This document shows positions 53,616 through 61,653 of a stretch of 64,000 nt of DNA, piece by piece. The position numbers and the translations under genes are program-made. The notes below the pieces were generated by a model, which saw nothing but the letters and a program-made list of their open reading frames with translations, was not told the DNA's origin and searched no databases. The stretch covers positions 248,001-312,000 of the forward strand of contig MNTT01000015.1 of the NCBI GenBank assembly GCA_001917135.1. Direction: 5' to 3'. Numbering within the stretch: position 1 is the first letter of the stretch; every line of letters starts with the position of its first letter. Source of the DNA: Acetobacter sp. 46_36. GTDB taxonomy: Bacteria; Pseudomonadota; Alphaproteobacteria; RF32; CAG-239.

Positions 53616-54569
53616 CTATAACTTCCCCTGTCTTCGTTTTAAGCGTGACAATTTATAGCTGACAACGGACGTATCTCTTCCTGTTTTGGCCAGACGGTCA
53701 TACATACGTTCAATTTCTTTTTCCAGATATGCCGTTTCAATTTCATTGTCTAAGGCGACTTTTTCTTCAGCATTCCCCAAACCCCGGATGCTGCATACTT
53801 CGCGTATAATATCAACCACATCTTTTCCCGAATTTTGCCGTTTCCGGATAAAATAGGGCAATTCGTAAACCAGCTGTCGGGTATTGTCATAAACTTTATC
53901 GCCGTCACAACATTTGTCGTATTTGTTTTTCAGCAGGCTGAAAGCGACTTCCAGTTCAAAATCATTATCAACAACGACAAACGGTACCGGGTCGGAAAAA
54001 CCTTTATTGGAAATGGATTTAAGAAATTCAAGCAAATGATGGAAAAAACCGCTGATATTGTAAAGAATAAAAGGTTTTCTTTGCAGCAACCCGTCCTGCA
54101 TGGCTACGCAATCATACGCAAGCTCATCCAATGTTCCGACGCCACCCGGAGCAAATACGACAAAATCGGCATTCAGTAGCCTTTGTTTGCGCTCTTCTAA
54201 TGTTTTCGCAAAAATAACGTTAATATGCTTCAGCATAATATCGTCTGAATCATAAAGCTTATAATATTCTTCGGTTGTAATCCCCTGAATGGGAAATTCA
54301 GGTGCCGGACAATGTTGTTTTTCATTCCACGCATCCATCACGCCGCGGGCAACTGCTCCCATAATACCTGAATTGGATAAGCCAAAATCAAGTTTAAATC
54401 CCATCTCGACAATTTTTTTGCCCAGAGTGTACGCCTCCTTGACATAAACCGGATTATGGCCGCCGCGCGAACCCCCGGCAACAAAGACGCGGATACCGTC
54501 TTTTTCATTTTCTTTAATAAATGCGGAGAGTAGTTCTTCGCTGTTGTTGCAGTTCGGTTGGTTTTTCAT
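53616..54569 (-). CDS. LOG family protein (Rossmann fold, possible nucleotide 5'-monophosphate phosphoribohydrolase)
   Basis: This 317-residue protein of the lysine-decarboxylase-like LOG family hydrolyses the N-glycosidic bond of nucleoside monophosphates in characterised members. VAGGSRGGHNPVYVKEAYTL begins the fold, GLSNSGIMGAVARG follows, and the signature PGGVGTLDELAYD corresponds to the PGGxGTxxE motif. The Glu is in the expected place. A C-terminal helical tail of about 80 residues extends beyond the core. Whether it makes cytokinin-like bases or acts in nucleotide salvage cannot be told. Confidence 0.85.
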   Translation of the reverse strand: MKNQPNCNNSEELLSAFIKENEKDGIRVFVAGGSRGGHNPVYVKEAYTLGKKIVEMGFKLDFGLSNSGIMGAVARGVMDAWNEKQHCPAPEFPIQGITTEEYYKLYDSDDIMLKHINVIFAKTLEERKQRLLNADFVVFAPGGVGTLDELAYDCVAMQDGLLQRKPFILYNISGFFHHLLEFLKSISNKGFSDPVPFVVVDNDFELEVAFSLLKNKYDKCCDGDKVYDNTRQLVYELPYFIRKRQNSGKDVVDIIREVCSIRGLGNAEEKVALDNEIETAYLEKEIERMYDRLAKTGRDTSVVSYKLSRLKRRQGKL

Positions 54570-54653
54570 AGCGTCATCTCCTCTCTTAAAATTTTTGCCG
54601 CCTTAAAAATTCTGCCGCACGCTGTCCGGTGCAAATTCGGATTTTTATCCGTT

Positions 54654-55781
54654 TCAAGCCAGTTCTTCAATGTCTCCCTGCTTCTGTTTTTGATAAAATT
54701 CTTTGGCAAATTCATCAAGCCTGTCTTCAGCCAAAGCTTTACGGATTCCCTGCATCAGCCGCTCATAATACCGGATATTATGCCAGCTTAACAGCATAAC
54801 GGCCAAAATTTCGTTACATTTTTGCAAGTGGTGAATATAAGCACGGGAATAATTACGGCACAGAGGACAGTCGCATCCGGCTTCTACCGGCCTCGGATCT
54901 TCACGGTGTCGGGCGTTGCGAATGTTTATGGGGCCGTACTCCGTAAAAGCCTGTGCCGTTCTGCCGGAACGAGTAGGCATAACGCAGTCAAACATATCTA
55001 CTCCGCGCAACACTGCACCGACGATGTCGTCGGGTTTTCCGACACCCATAAGGTAACGGGGTTTATCTTCCGGCAGCATACCCGGCGCATAGTCCAGAAC
55101 CTCAAACATCTTGTCCTGTCCTTCGCCGACGGCCAGCCCGCCTATGGCATAACCGTCAAATCCGATTGCCTTTAATTTCTCAGCAGATTCCCTGCGTAAA
55201 TCTTCATAAACACTGCCCTGCTGGATTCCGAAAATGCCGTATCCGTCGCGATCCTGAAAAGCGTCACGGCTGCGCTTTGCCCAGCGCATTGAGCGTTGCA
55301 TGGATATTTTAGCTTCTTCAAACGTTGCCGGAAACGGTGTGCATTCATCCAAACTCATCGTTATATTAGAATCAAGCTTATGCTGGATGCCGATGGATTC
55401 TTCCGGTGTCAGGAAAAAAAGCTTGCCGTCAACATGAGATTTGAAGCTGACGCCTTCTTCAGTCAGTTTCCTCAACCCTTTAAGGCTCATAACCTGAAAT
55501 CCGCCGGAATCGGTTAATATTGGTCGGTGCCAGTTCATAAACTTATGCAACCCGCCCATTTTTTCCACCAAATCAGCTCCCGGCCGCAGCATAAGGTGAT
55601 ATGTATTACCCAAAATAATTTCAGCCCCGGTCGATTCCACCGATTCCGGCAGCATGGCCTTGACTGTGCCGCAGGTTCCGACCGGCATAAACGCCGGCGT
55701 GTTGACAATGCCGTGTTTGGTATGCAGCTTTCCCAGCCGCGATTTATTATGTTTTTTTAAGATTTCAAATTTAAGTGCCAT
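54654..55781 (-). CDS. tgt: Queuine tRNA-ribosyltransferase Tgt
   Basis: Tgt exchanges guanine 34 for preQ1 in tRNAs with GUN anticodons. The 375-residue length is typical. ILGNTYHLMLRPG and ILTDSGGFQVMSL carry the substrate-binding aspartate, FDCVMPTRSGRTAQAFT holds the nucleophile aspartate region, and the zinc site is CDCPLCRNYSRAY with the distant histidine in LLSWHNIRYY. No other queuosine genes are adjacent in the window. Confidence 0.97.
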   Translation of the reverse strand: MALKFEILKKHNKSRLGKLHTKHGIVNTPAFMPVGTCGTVKAMLPESVESTGAEIILGNTYHLMLRPGADLVEKMGGLHKFMNWHRPILTDSGGFQVMSLKGLRKLTEEGVSFKSHVDGKLFFLTPEESIGIQHKLDSNITMSLDECTPFPATFEEAKISMQRSMRWAKRSRDAFQDRDGYGIFGIQQGSVYEDLRRESAEKLKAIGFDGYAIGGLAVGEGQDKMFEVLDYAPGMLPEDKPRYLMGVGKPDDIVGAVLRGVDMFDCVMPTRSGRTAQAFTEYGPINIRNARHREDPRPVEAGCDCPLCRNYSRAYIHHLQKCNEILAVMLLSWHNIRYYERLMQGIRKALAEDRLDEFAKEFYQKQKQGDIEELA

Positions 55782-55823
55782 TTTTGTTTCCTTTTTTATT
55801 TGTTAAAACTGTTATCAGTTTTA

Positions 55824-56972
55824 TTATTCTTTATAAATCTTGCTCCACAAAGGTATTTCGTTACCGATTCCTTTAGCTAGCTTATCTGCTTCAATAAAAG
55901 CCATTTCTCCGCTGTCAAACATAACCCGGTACCATTTTTTGTCGGCGGTGTATCCGGTAAGCCGGACTGTTGTTCCCCGTTCAACGGTTGCAAAAACATC
56001 AAAGCCCCGGTCAGCGCCATGCATCGCCTGCGTCGTATCCGTAACATGGTATAGCTGCAGTTTGTCATGTACGTCAACCGGAATGTCAAAAATCTTTGCA
56101 ACGGCAACATCGCTGAAAACTTTCTGTCCGTTTTTAAAAATAACAACTTCTTTGACGTTGACCTTATTTTTGTTTTCAGCCTCTATTTTGCCGAGAAACA
56201 GTCCGCCGGCGATAAGAAATAATATAATCAGCAACATAAACGGATAGAAAAGTTGTATCCTTTTCAGTTTTCCGAAATTCCATTTTCTGACGCCGAGCGG
56301 GGTGTAATCGCTTAACGTCTGTAAATATTGATTAAGATAGGGCATTTCGTCTTTGTTTGCGTAATCTCTTGCCAAGGCGGCAAGTGTTGCTGCTTCCTTT
56401 TTCTTTCCCTCGGCATTATAAGCCAAAGCGTTATGCAGCAAAAGGTTCAGATTTTCTTTTCTGGCGTTGATATGGTTTATGTTCTGGATAATAGCGGCGA
56501 TATTTACAAAAAAAGCGCTGATTCCCAAAAAGCCGTAAAGCCAGTTATGCCGGGTAATTCTGCCAATAACTTCTGCCGCTTCATAAAGGCTGCAATAATA
56601 AATTTTATCAATTTTATTGTGTCCGAGTCCTTTTCCCGTTACTTCCGTCAGATGAAAAGCCCTCATATTCAAATCTTCCTGTCCGTGCATATTTCGAAGA
56701 ACGAGAAGGGCGTTCATGTCAGGAAAGTTTTCCTTGTCGTAAATTATTGACAGGAGAGTATAAGCCAGCCTTGTTTGGGGCTCTTTAAGAACATCATATG
56801 CAGCGGAGATTTTTTGAAACATATCAACGGCATCAGGGGAGTTATTATGGTCTGGATGCCAGAATTTAGCCATATCCCGATATTTTTGCCGCAGTTCTTC
56901 TTCCGGCGTTTCCGGAGAAACTCCCAAAACTTTATAATAGTCCAAACTGTCGTATTTAAGTTCTTTCCCCAT
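55824..56972 (-). CDS. Membrane J-domain protein with C-terminal SH3-like domain
   Basis: The protein has 382 residues. An N-terminal J domain (about 10-70) carries HPD at 39-41, so it should stimulate a DnaK ATPase. A helical region follows, then a membrane helix near 150-172, a soluble segment of about 60 residues, a second helix near 235-258 and a presumably cytoplasmic or periplasmic SH3-like domain near 320-365 (TTVRLTGYTADKKWYRVMF). It lies one base after the MinD-like gene and is preceded by AGGGG. The architecture is not one I know for any named J protein. It probably acts with the MinD-like partner at the membrane. Confidence 0.82.
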   Translation of the reverse strand: MGKELKYDSLDYYKVLGVSPETPEEELRQKYRDMAKFWHPDHNNSPDAVDMFQKISAAYDVLKEPQTRLAYTLLSIIYDKENFPDMNALLVLRNMHGQEDLNMRAFHLTEVTGKGLGHNKIDKIYYCSLYEAAEVIGRITRHNWLYGFLGISAFFVNIAAIIQNINHINARKENLNLLLHNALAYNAEGKKKEAATLAALARDYANKDEMPYLNQYLQTLSDYTPLGVRKWNFGKLKRIQLFYPFMLLIILFLIAGGLFLGKIEAENKNKVNVKEVVIFKNGQKVFSDVAVAKIFDIPVDVHDKLQLYHVTDTTQAMHGADRGFDVFATVERGTTVRLTGYTADKKWYRVMFDSGEMAFIEADKLAKGIGNEIPLWSKIYKE

Positions 56973-56973
56973 G

Positions 56974-57810
56974 TTAAATCCCCTGACCAAGCTTTTTTGC
57001 AATATTGCAAATATCCAAAGCAGCCTCGGAAGTCGGGTAACGGGAAAGCAGAAGTTCTTTGTTTCTTATCGTATCCCGGATTCTCGTGTCAATTCTGACA
57101 ATACCGAGCAAGTCAGGACATTTCAACCCGTTTCGATCGGCGGCTTTGTTTAGCTCTTCATAAATTTTATATCCGTCTTCAAAAGAATTTACTTTGTTAA
57201 TTATTAAATTATAATTAGCATCAATTTTCGTTTCATTCATAAATTTAATCAAATCAAACGTTTTAATCAGGTCGGCGCTGTTTTCTGAACACATAATCAG
57301 AATATTGTCGGCAATTTGGCATAAACTCAGGTTTTTGTCTGTCAGTTCAGTGCCGAGGTCGATAATCGTATGGTCATAATTTTCTGCCAGAATTTGCAAA
57401 TCTTCGGCCATAATCTGAACCCGCCCCAGAGGTAGTTCCGCCAGATAATTGTTTCCTTGTTCGGCAGTCAGAATATGAAAATTTTTATTTTTGTATGGCA
57501 CCGTCAATTGGTTTAACGTTTTCTTTCCTTTAATATAATCTTCTAAAAAAGACGTATTTTGCAAAATAAGATAAGAGCTTATATTGGAAAAATTACCGTT
57601 GCCGTCAACCAGCAGGATACGCTTTTTTTCTGCATTCAAGGCGTGGGCAATGCTTAAAGCGCACCATGAAGTTCCGATTCGTTCGGCTCCCGATATCAGC
57701 ACGGATAAGTTTCTGGGCGTTTCATGCTTCAGAAACAGATTGCTGTAAATTAAATCCCGGCTTTTGTTCAAAATAACACCTGTAATAACCTGGTTTGGCA
57801 ATAAAGACAC
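56974..57810 (-). CDS. MinD/FlhG-like protein with altered P-loop
   Basis: This 278-residue protein has the ParA/MinD fold pattern: the strand LSVLIS, then GAERIGTSWCALSIAHAL at 41-58, RILLVDGNGNFSN (A' region), YDHTIIDLGTEL (Walker B region) and YNLIINKVNSF. The Walker A motif KGGVGKT of this family reads AERIGTS. Both the signature lysine and the P-loop lysine are missing, so ATP hydrolysis is unlikely by the standard route. It starts with GTG at 57810; the ribosome-binding site is close and the start is uncertain. The J-domain gene follows one base later. Confidence 0.8.
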   Translation of the reverse strand: MSLLPNQVITGVILNKSRDLIYSNLFLKHETPRNLSVLISGAERIGTSWCALSIAHALNAEKKRILLVDGNGNFSNISSYLILQNTSFLEDYIKGKKTLNQLTVPYKNKNFHILTAEQGNNYLAELPLGRVQIMAEDLQILAENYDHTIIDLGTELTDKNLSLCQIADNILIMCSENSADLIKTFDLIKFMNETKIDANYNLIINKVNSFEDGYKIYEELNKAADRNGLKCPDLLGIVRIDTRIRDTIRNKELLLSRYPTSEAALDICNIAKKLGQGI

Positions 57811-57902
57811 ATCTCCGAAATAATGGGAGATAAATCATTTTTTAACATAATAACATTATACTTGTAAACATTCAAAGATTCTTTTTTTACTCAGGGGGAA
57901 TT

Positions 57903-58907
57903 ATGAAAATAATCAGATTACTGGTATTATCTCTGTTATGTGTTTTTTGTGGTCAGGTGCAGGCGGCTGACAACATTATTACCATGTTTGGCAAAGATGT
58001 AAACGGATATAATCAGCCGCGATACTATAAGAGCAGTACGAGATATGACTGGCTGGACCGTTTTGATATTGTTGCTATTTCTGATCCGGATAATTTTCCC
58101 TGGTCATCGGCAGAACAAGGGTCTGTTTTTGTAAAAATTTTTGAAGATTTGGCCCAAAAGGAACATATTGTAGTTGTTTTTTATTATCCGGGCGAGGGGT
58201 ATGAACAAAGCGTCGACGATTTTGAAAAAGGCAAAGTAAAGTTTATGACTAAAACAAACGCCGTTTTTGGAACATATTATGAAAACATTCCATACTCAAA
58301 AAATGAATATATCTATCCGGCTTTTTTTGAAAATAATATTCACATTATTACATCTGCCCGCAATAACATTGCTGTTAAAACCAAAGAAGATCTTAAAAAT
58401 TTTAAAGGCGTATATTCGGCAGATGACCGCTTTTCAAGTTTCGTTCTTAAAGATTTTAAGTCTTTGGGAATTAAAGAAGCAAAAGATTATCCTGAAGCTT
58501 ACAGGCAGCTTTTAAGCGGAGAAGCCGATTATGTCGTGGGAACTTATTATCCCAGCCAGATAGAGCTGTATAAGCTTGGAATTCGTGATTATGTTGTTTA
58601 CAGCAAAGCGCCTGTCTGGAAAATGCCTATGTTTATCCGGGCAATGCCGGGGCTTGCAGAGCATCCTCGTATGGAATATTTGAAAAAATATTTGCGTAGT
58701 TCAAGATATAAAAAGGTTCGCGATGAAGCGCTGCAGGAACTTTTAGATATTTACAGGGAAAACACTAAGGGTATTGTCCCGCCGACATATGTAAATACGG
58801 CTCCGGATAAACAGGAACCGGCAGAAGACACTCCTGCTGCCGGAAAAAATACGGACACTCTGATACCGGATTCGGCCATGCCTTTGTCTGTAAATGAGAA
58901 AAAGTAA
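57903..58907 (+). CDS. Periplasmic solute-binding protein, family 3 type
   Basis: This 334-residue exported protein has a signal peptide ending GQVQA and a type 2 periplasmic-binding fold (FDIVAISDPDNFPWSSAEQG, VKTKEDLKNFKGVYS, YRQLLSGEADYVVGTYYP). This resembles amino-acid-type binding proteins. After residue about 290 a Pro/Glu/Ala/Thr-rich tail of some 45 residues extends beyond the fold. No ABC permease or ATPase is adjacent, so it may be a sensory or solitary binding protein. The ligand is unknown. Confidence 0.78.
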   Translation: MKIIRLLVLSLLCVFCGQVQAADNIITMFGKDVNGYNQPRYYKSSTRYDWLDRFDIVAISDPDNFPWSSAEQGSVFVKIFEDLAQKEHIVVVFYYPGEGYEQSVDDFEKGKVKFMTKTNAVFGTYYENIPYSKNEYIYPAFFENNIHIITSARNNIAVKTKEDLKNFKGVYSADDRFSSFVLKDFKSLGIKEAKDYPEAYRQLLSGEADYVVGTYYPSQIELYKLGIRDYVVYSKAPVWKMPMFIRAMPGLAEHPRMEYLKKYLRSSRYKKVRDEALQELLDIYRENTKGIVPPTYVNTAPDKQEPAEDTPAAGKNTDTLIPDSAMPLSVNEKK

Positions 58908-58972
58908 TAAATGCTTGAAAAAGATAAATTTAGATTATAATATGCCTCGTATCGTTTAGGAGAAAAACAACC

Positions 58973-59638
58973 ATGGTTCTTTTAGTTCACCACAGCATCT
59001 CGCCGCAATCTCGCAAAGTTCGCCTGATTATGGCAGAAAAGAAAATGCTTTTTGTCTTAAAAGAAGAAGAGCCATGGAAACTTTCGCAGGACATATTGGA
59101 TATAAATCCTTCGGGAGATTTGCCCGTGTTGGTTTTTGACGGTAAGGTTGTTGCCGGAAATTACGCCGTAACCGAATATTTGGAAGAAAGCAATCCCCAA
59201 TATAAATTGCTTCCTGAAGAGCCGGTTGCCCGGGCAGAAGTGCGCCGGATTATGGATTGGTTTGACACAAAATTTTTTAACGAAGTCTATAAATATATTG
59301 TTGCAGAAAAAATTATAAAACGGTTTCAGCTAAAACAGGCGCCAAATTCCAAAATTTTAAAAGCCGGATTGAATAATTTGAAATTTCATATGGAATATAT
59401 AGATTATTTGGCCGACCGGAACAATTACCTTGCCGGGAAAAACCTGACATTGGCCGATCTAACCGTAGCTGCGCACTTATCAATCATAGACTATTTAGGC
59501 GATATTCCGTGGAATGATTATAAAAATGCCAAATTATGGTACGCAAAAATAAAATCGCGTCCGAGTTTTAAAGATATTTTGAAAGACAATATCCGCGGCA
59601 TATCTCCGTCAGCGAACTATTCAAACCTGGATTTTTGA
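58973..59638 (+). CDS. Glutathione S-transferase family protein
   Basis: The 221-residue protein has an N-terminal thioredoxin-like GST domain (LVHHSISPQSRKVRLIMAEK, then SGDLPVLVFDGKVVAGNYAV with the cis-Pro and the acidic glutathione-binding segment). An all-helical C-terminal domain (YLAGKNLTLADLTVAAHL) follows. The active-site position has Ser near residue 9-10. In Alphaproteobacteria a similar protein often sits beside queG. The lipoprotein gene starts two bases after its stop, so both are probably co-transcribed. Substrate is not known. Confidence 0.88.
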   Translation: MVLLVHHSISPQSRKVRLIMAEKKMLFVLKEEEPWKLSQDILDINPSGDLPVLVFDGKVVAGNYAVTEYLEESNPQYKLLPEEPVARAEVRRIMDWFDTKFFNEVYKYIVAEKIIKRFQLKQAPNSKILKAGLNNLKFHMEYIDYLADRNNYLAGKNLTLADLTVAAHLSIIDYLGDIPWNDYKNAKLWYAKIKSRPSFKDILKDNIRGISPSANYSNLDF

Positions 59639-59639
59639 A

Positions 59640-60095
59640 ATGAAAAAACTCAGTCTGACATTGTTGGTTTTTCTGCTGGCCGCTTGTGGCAGTACGACAA
59701 GGGGGCAGGTTGTATTCCACTGGGATCGCTATAATACCGGCGGGCTTAAATTTGCCCGGGATCATTCCGAATGTATGCGGGAAGCGGAAGCCTTCAAGCT
59801 CTTGCCGAATTTTAAAAGCTGGTTTTATACGGAAGAACAGAGATACAATATTGTTGTAAAATGGCATAAAGAACATGGAATATGGGCAAGTTTTGTTCCG
59901 TATCCGGGGGCAATGCCGGTGATGGTCAATTCCGTTCGGGACGATACGGACGCCAGCCCTCGTAAATATCAAAAATGTATGTTGCGTAAGGGGTATGTGG
60001 AACGGACGACCGATATTCCGGAGGCCAGCAACTTATTTGTTTACAAGCCTCAAAGCGTAAATCAGGATGCCCCGTTAGACAGTACATATCCATAA
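59640..60095 (+). CDS. Lipoprotein of unknown function
   Basis: This 151-residue lipoprotein precursor has lipobox FLLAAC, lipidated cysteine at 16. The mature chain has two further cysteines (SECMREAE and QKCMLRKGYVE) and a Trp/Tyr-rich middle. YQKCMLRKGY resembles a motif seen in small outer-membrane lipoproteins, but no family is recognised. It starts two bases after the GST-like gene. Confidence 0.72.
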   Translation: MKKLSLTLLVFLLAACGSTTRGQVVFHWDRYNTGGLKFARDHSECMREAEAFKLLPNFKSWFYTEEQRYNIVVKWHKEHGIWASFVPYPGAMPVMVNSVRDDTDASPRKYQKCMLRKGYVERTTDIPEASNLFVYKPQSVNQDAPLDSTYP

Positions 60096-60242
60096 CACGG
60101 GCTAAAAATTATCCCTGATTAAATGCTGTTTGCGGTTTCTCCGTGACATGTACGGCGTAAGGGTATTTTAGTAAAATCTTCTGTAAATAATTAACGGGTG
60201 CAAATCCTGAATACTGCGGTGAAACTGCGCCACAGAGATGAA

Positions 60243-61653
60243 TTATTTGCATATTTCTAAATTATATCCTCCGCCGGTAGCTTTATAAAATGCCGTAATA
60301 TATTGCAAAATTTCGGCATTGCTGGCAGCTAATGCGGTTTGCGCATTCAAAAGGTTCTGTTCGGCGGTGGCAACGTCTGTAAAATCGACCAGCCCGTTTT
60401 CGTATTTTTCACGGGTAAGGTTCATAACATTGCGCATTTTATAATACGAATTTTTACGGTAAGCATTTGTTTTATAGGCCTGTTCTGTTGCTGTAATGGC
60501 ATTTTTGATTTCCGAAATGGCTGTAAGCATGGCTTCATTATAATTTAAAATGTATTCTTCTTTAATATGCTTTTGCAGTTCTATATTGTTTGTCAGCTGC
60601 CCCCAATGCCAGACAGGCAGGCTTAATCCCGGAGTGTAACCGTAAACCTGGCTGTCTTTATTAAAAAGGGAATTGCCGCTTGAAGAAATAAAGCCAAAAG
60701 TTGCGCTGAGGCTGACAGTTGGGTACAAATTTGTTATGGCTTCGCTGACAACTGCATTTTGCGCCCGAATAGTCGCCTCGGAGGCCATAATGTCAGGACG
60801 GGAGCGGATAATGCTGAGCGGCAGGTCATATAACCTTTTTTGTGCTATAATTAAAAGTCGTTGCCGTGATGTTTTTCTTATATTTGTCAAGATTTATCGG
60901 CAGATTGCTGGGAAGAACGCCCAATAAGACGGCAATAGCGTTTTTATAGCTTTCAATTTGCTGTTTTAATGGCGGAATACTGGATTTTGTCGTTTCTACG
61001 GCATATTCGGCCTGATTTAGAGCTAGTTCGTCGGCAATTCCTGCGGTATATTTATCTCGGACAGTTTGCAGAATATCTTGTTGTAATGCCAGATTCTTTT
61101 GTGCAATAAACAGTTTTTCCTGAGCTTCCCGCAGCCCGATGTAATTGCCGGTAACCTCTGCGGTAATGGAAACTTTTAAATCTAGCAGAGTATACTGGTA
61201 ATTATGCATAAGCTCATAATATTGTTCGGTAATATATTTCCCTTTTCCCCAGATATCCAGCTCCCAGGAGGTATCCAATCCGACTTTAAAGGCATTTATG
61301 TCATACGAATAATCCTGATTGTCGCTGGCCTTACTGAAATTATATTCACCGTTTGCATCAATCATGGGGTAACTGGTTTTGGCATTAATCATCAGGGAAT
61401 AGCGGGATTGTTGCAGGCGCTCTATTCCCTGCCGTATCGTAAAATTATTATTTAAAGCGTGATTAATCAGTGTATTTAAATCACTGTCTTTAAAAATCTC
61501 ATACCAGGCAGAACTGACAGAATTTCCGTTTTTTTTCAGATTCAGATTTTCTTGAACATCATACGGTGTAATAATTTCCGTATGGTGGTACTCTTCGCCG
61601 ACATGGCATGATCCGAGCAGGAATGAAAGTAAAAAAATATGATATTTATGCAT
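60243..61653 (-). pseudogene. Outer-membrane efflux lipoprotein (NodT/OprM type), frameshifted
   Basis: Two overlapping frames together encode one TolC-like lipoprotein of about 469 residues. The first part (61653 to 60826) starts with lipobox LLSFLLGSC and contains the first TolC repeat (SWELDIWGKGKYITEQYYEL). The second (from about 60850 to 60243) continues with LYDLPLSIIRSRPDIMASEA, the usual mid-protein link, and the second repeat. The frames meet at a run of six A on the minus strand (T at 60836-60841). Removing one A would restore a single reading frame. It is a pseudogene, a slippage-dependent switch or a sequence error. The start follows GAGGAG at seven bases and overlaps the RND pump gene end. 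Confidence 0.85.

Noticed and set aside
53444..53662. 72-codon rightward frame after recN
   Set aside because: It overlaps the 3' end of the LOG family gene and has no ribosome-binding site or family pattern; the hydrophobic look comes from T-rich DNA.
60826..60850. Programmed -1 ribosomal frameshifting at AAAAAAG in the efflux gene
   Set aside because: The shift needed to join the two frames is +1 (or loss of one A), so the classical -1 slippery mechanism gives the wrong frame.
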